Of a stretch of 64,000 nt of DNA, positions 63,197 to 64,000 are shown one piece after another (position 1 is the stretch's first letter; every line of letters begins with the position of its first letter). Source of the DNA: Micromonospora lutea (GTDB taxonomy: Bacteria; Actinomycetota; Actinomycetes; Mycobacteriales; Micromonosporaceae); NCBI RefSeq assembly GCF_016863535.1, contig NZ_BOPB01000009.1, positions 124,001 through 188,000 of the forward strand, read 5' to 3'. Below the pieces are notes generated by a model. The model did no database searches, was not told the DNA's origin, and saw only the letters and a list, made by a program, of their open reading frames with translations. The position numbers were made by a program, and so were the translations under genes.

Positions 63197-64000
63197 CGAT
63201 CGCCGAGGCACCTGTCGATTCCGCCGGACTGCGGGCCCGCTTCGACGCCGAGCTGACCGCGTTCCTCGACCGGCAGGATCCGGACTGGCCGGACGGCGCG
63301 CCGCGAGGCGTCTTCACCACGCTGCACCGGTTCGTGCTGGCCGGCGGCAAGCGCCTGCGACCGCTCTTCTGCTACTGGGGCTGGCGGGGCGCCGGCGGCC
63401 AGGACTGCACCCCGATCGTGGTCGCCGCTGCCGCGTTGGAGCTGTTCCACGCCTTCGCGCTGATCCACGACGACATCCTGGACGGCAGCGACCGCCGCCG
63501 GGGGGAGCCCTCGGTGCACCGGATCTTCGCCGACCTGCACGCCCGATCGTCCTGGCGGGGCGACCCGGAGGCGTACGGGCGCAACACCGCCCTGCTCTGT
63601 GGTGACCTCTGCGCCGCCTGGTCGGACCAGATGTTCCACGAGTGCGGACTGAGCCCGGAACAGGTGCACCAGGGGTACGCCGTGTTCGCGCTGATGCGTA
63701 CCGAGGTGATCGCGGGGGAGTATCTCGACCTGGTGTCCGGGGTGGGCGACGGCTCGGTGGCCAGCGCGCTCACGGTGATCCGGATGAAGGCGGCCCGCTA
63801 CACGGTCACCCGACCGTTGCAGATCGGTGCGGCGCTGGCGGGCGCACCCGCCGAGCTGCGGGACGCGCTGGCCGAGTTCGGTGACCCGCTCGGCGACGCC
63901 TTCCAGCTCCGCGACGACGTGTTGGGGGTCTTCGGTGACCCGGCGGTCACCGGCAAGTCCGTTCTGGACGATCTGCGCGAGGGCAAGCCGACGGTGATGA
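63193..64000 (+). CDS. Polyprenyl diphosphate synthase, 3' partial
   Basis: Starts at GTG 63193 in a GTGA overlap with eboF and is still open at the window end (269 codons visible). Trans-isoprenyl synthase: GGKRLRPLFCYWGW, first Asp-rich motif HDDILDGSDRRRGEPS, YGRNTALLCGDLCAAW, MRTEVIAGEYLDLV, KAARYTVTRPLQIG, and second Asp-rich region LGDAFQLRDDVLGVFGD. It makes a linear prenyl diphosphate, the probable donor for the UbiA-type enzyme in the same operon. Two small residues precede the first Asp motif region, but chain length cannot be judged reliably. Confidence 0.93.
   Translation, partial: MTIAEAPVDSAGLRARFDAELTAFLDRQDPDWPDGAPRGVFTTLHRFVLAGGKRLRPLFCYWGWRGAGGQDCTPIVVAAAALELFHAFALIHDDILDGSDRRRGEPSVHRIFADLHARSSWRGDPEAYGRNTALLCGDLCAAWSDQMFHECGLSPEQVHQGYAVFALMRTEVIAGEYLDLVSGVGDGSVASALTVIRMKAARYTVTRPLQIGAALAGAPAELRDALAEFGDPLGDAFQLRDDVLGVFGDPAVTGKSVLDDLREGKPTVM

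Overview
The window is GC-rich actinobacterial chromosome. Coding is dense, GTG and TTG starts are common, and stop/start overlaps of the ATGA type recur. Several intergenic repeat types look like those I associate with Micromonosporaceae (Micromonospora, Salinispora and relatives), so I infer a member of that family. No rRNA, tRNA, transposase, integrase or CRISPR array was seen.

Region 1 (1 to about 23.2 kb, all + strand, nearly every gene overlapping or within about 35 nt of the next) is the right-hand part of a glycopeptide NRPS cluster of the bleomycin/tallysomycin/zorbamycin family. Two NRPS proteins have the BlmIV plus BlmIII layout: C-A-PCP-Cy-A-PCP-Cy followed by A0-PCP-Ox. The two active A domains carry residue codes for beta-alanine and cysteine, and the third A domain is dead. 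This is the machinery for a (bi)thiazole or thiazolinyl-thiazole unit. Downstream come a TauD/SyrP-type oxygenase, a degenerate free-standing C protein, an MbtH protein with an extra C-terminal domain, a family-9 glycosyltransferase (BlmE-like), a carbamoyltransferase (BlmD-like), a HemN-like radical SAM protein, an Asp/Asn-beta-hydroxylase-type protein and an ankyrin-like protein. A second dead A-PCP, a bleomycin N-acetyltransferase-like resistance protein (BlmB-like), a type II thioesterase and a sugar epimerase (BlmG-like) complete the run. The remaining NRPS/PKS modules, sugar nucleotidyltransferase, exporter and regulators must lie to the left of the window if the cluster is complete. A ferritin-like diiron gene on the opposite strand marks the border.

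Region 2 (24.2-40.1 kb) is mostly core genome: tRNA-dihydrouridine synthase, a secreted C39-like peptidase with two tandem ECF-sigma-like promoters, beta-N-acetylhexosaminidase, pyruvate phosphate dikinase, a roadblock protein, a VOC protein, dGTPase, an iron-box-controlled siderophore-interacting protein, DNA primase and an ABC-2 exporter.

Region 3 (40.1-47.2 kb, - strand) is one five-gene run joining a TRAP-TAXI transporter (fused permease and two TAXI binding proteins) to a nitrate-sensor-type histidine kinase and a roadblock protein.

Region 4 (47.9 kb to the end, + strand) holds a YihY-type membrane protein and a ROK-regulated ribose-type sugar ABC transporter with a Gfo/Idh/MocA dehydrogenase. 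It ends with an ebo-like operon: an inositol-phosphate-synthase-like cyclase, UbiA prenyltransferase, sugar isomerase, EboA, TatD-like hydrolase, EboE, EboF-like phosphatase and a polyprenyl synthase cut by the window end. Having a cyclitol synthase, a prenyl diphosphate synthase and a prenyltransferase in one operon suggests a prenylated cyclitol product. That is an inference.
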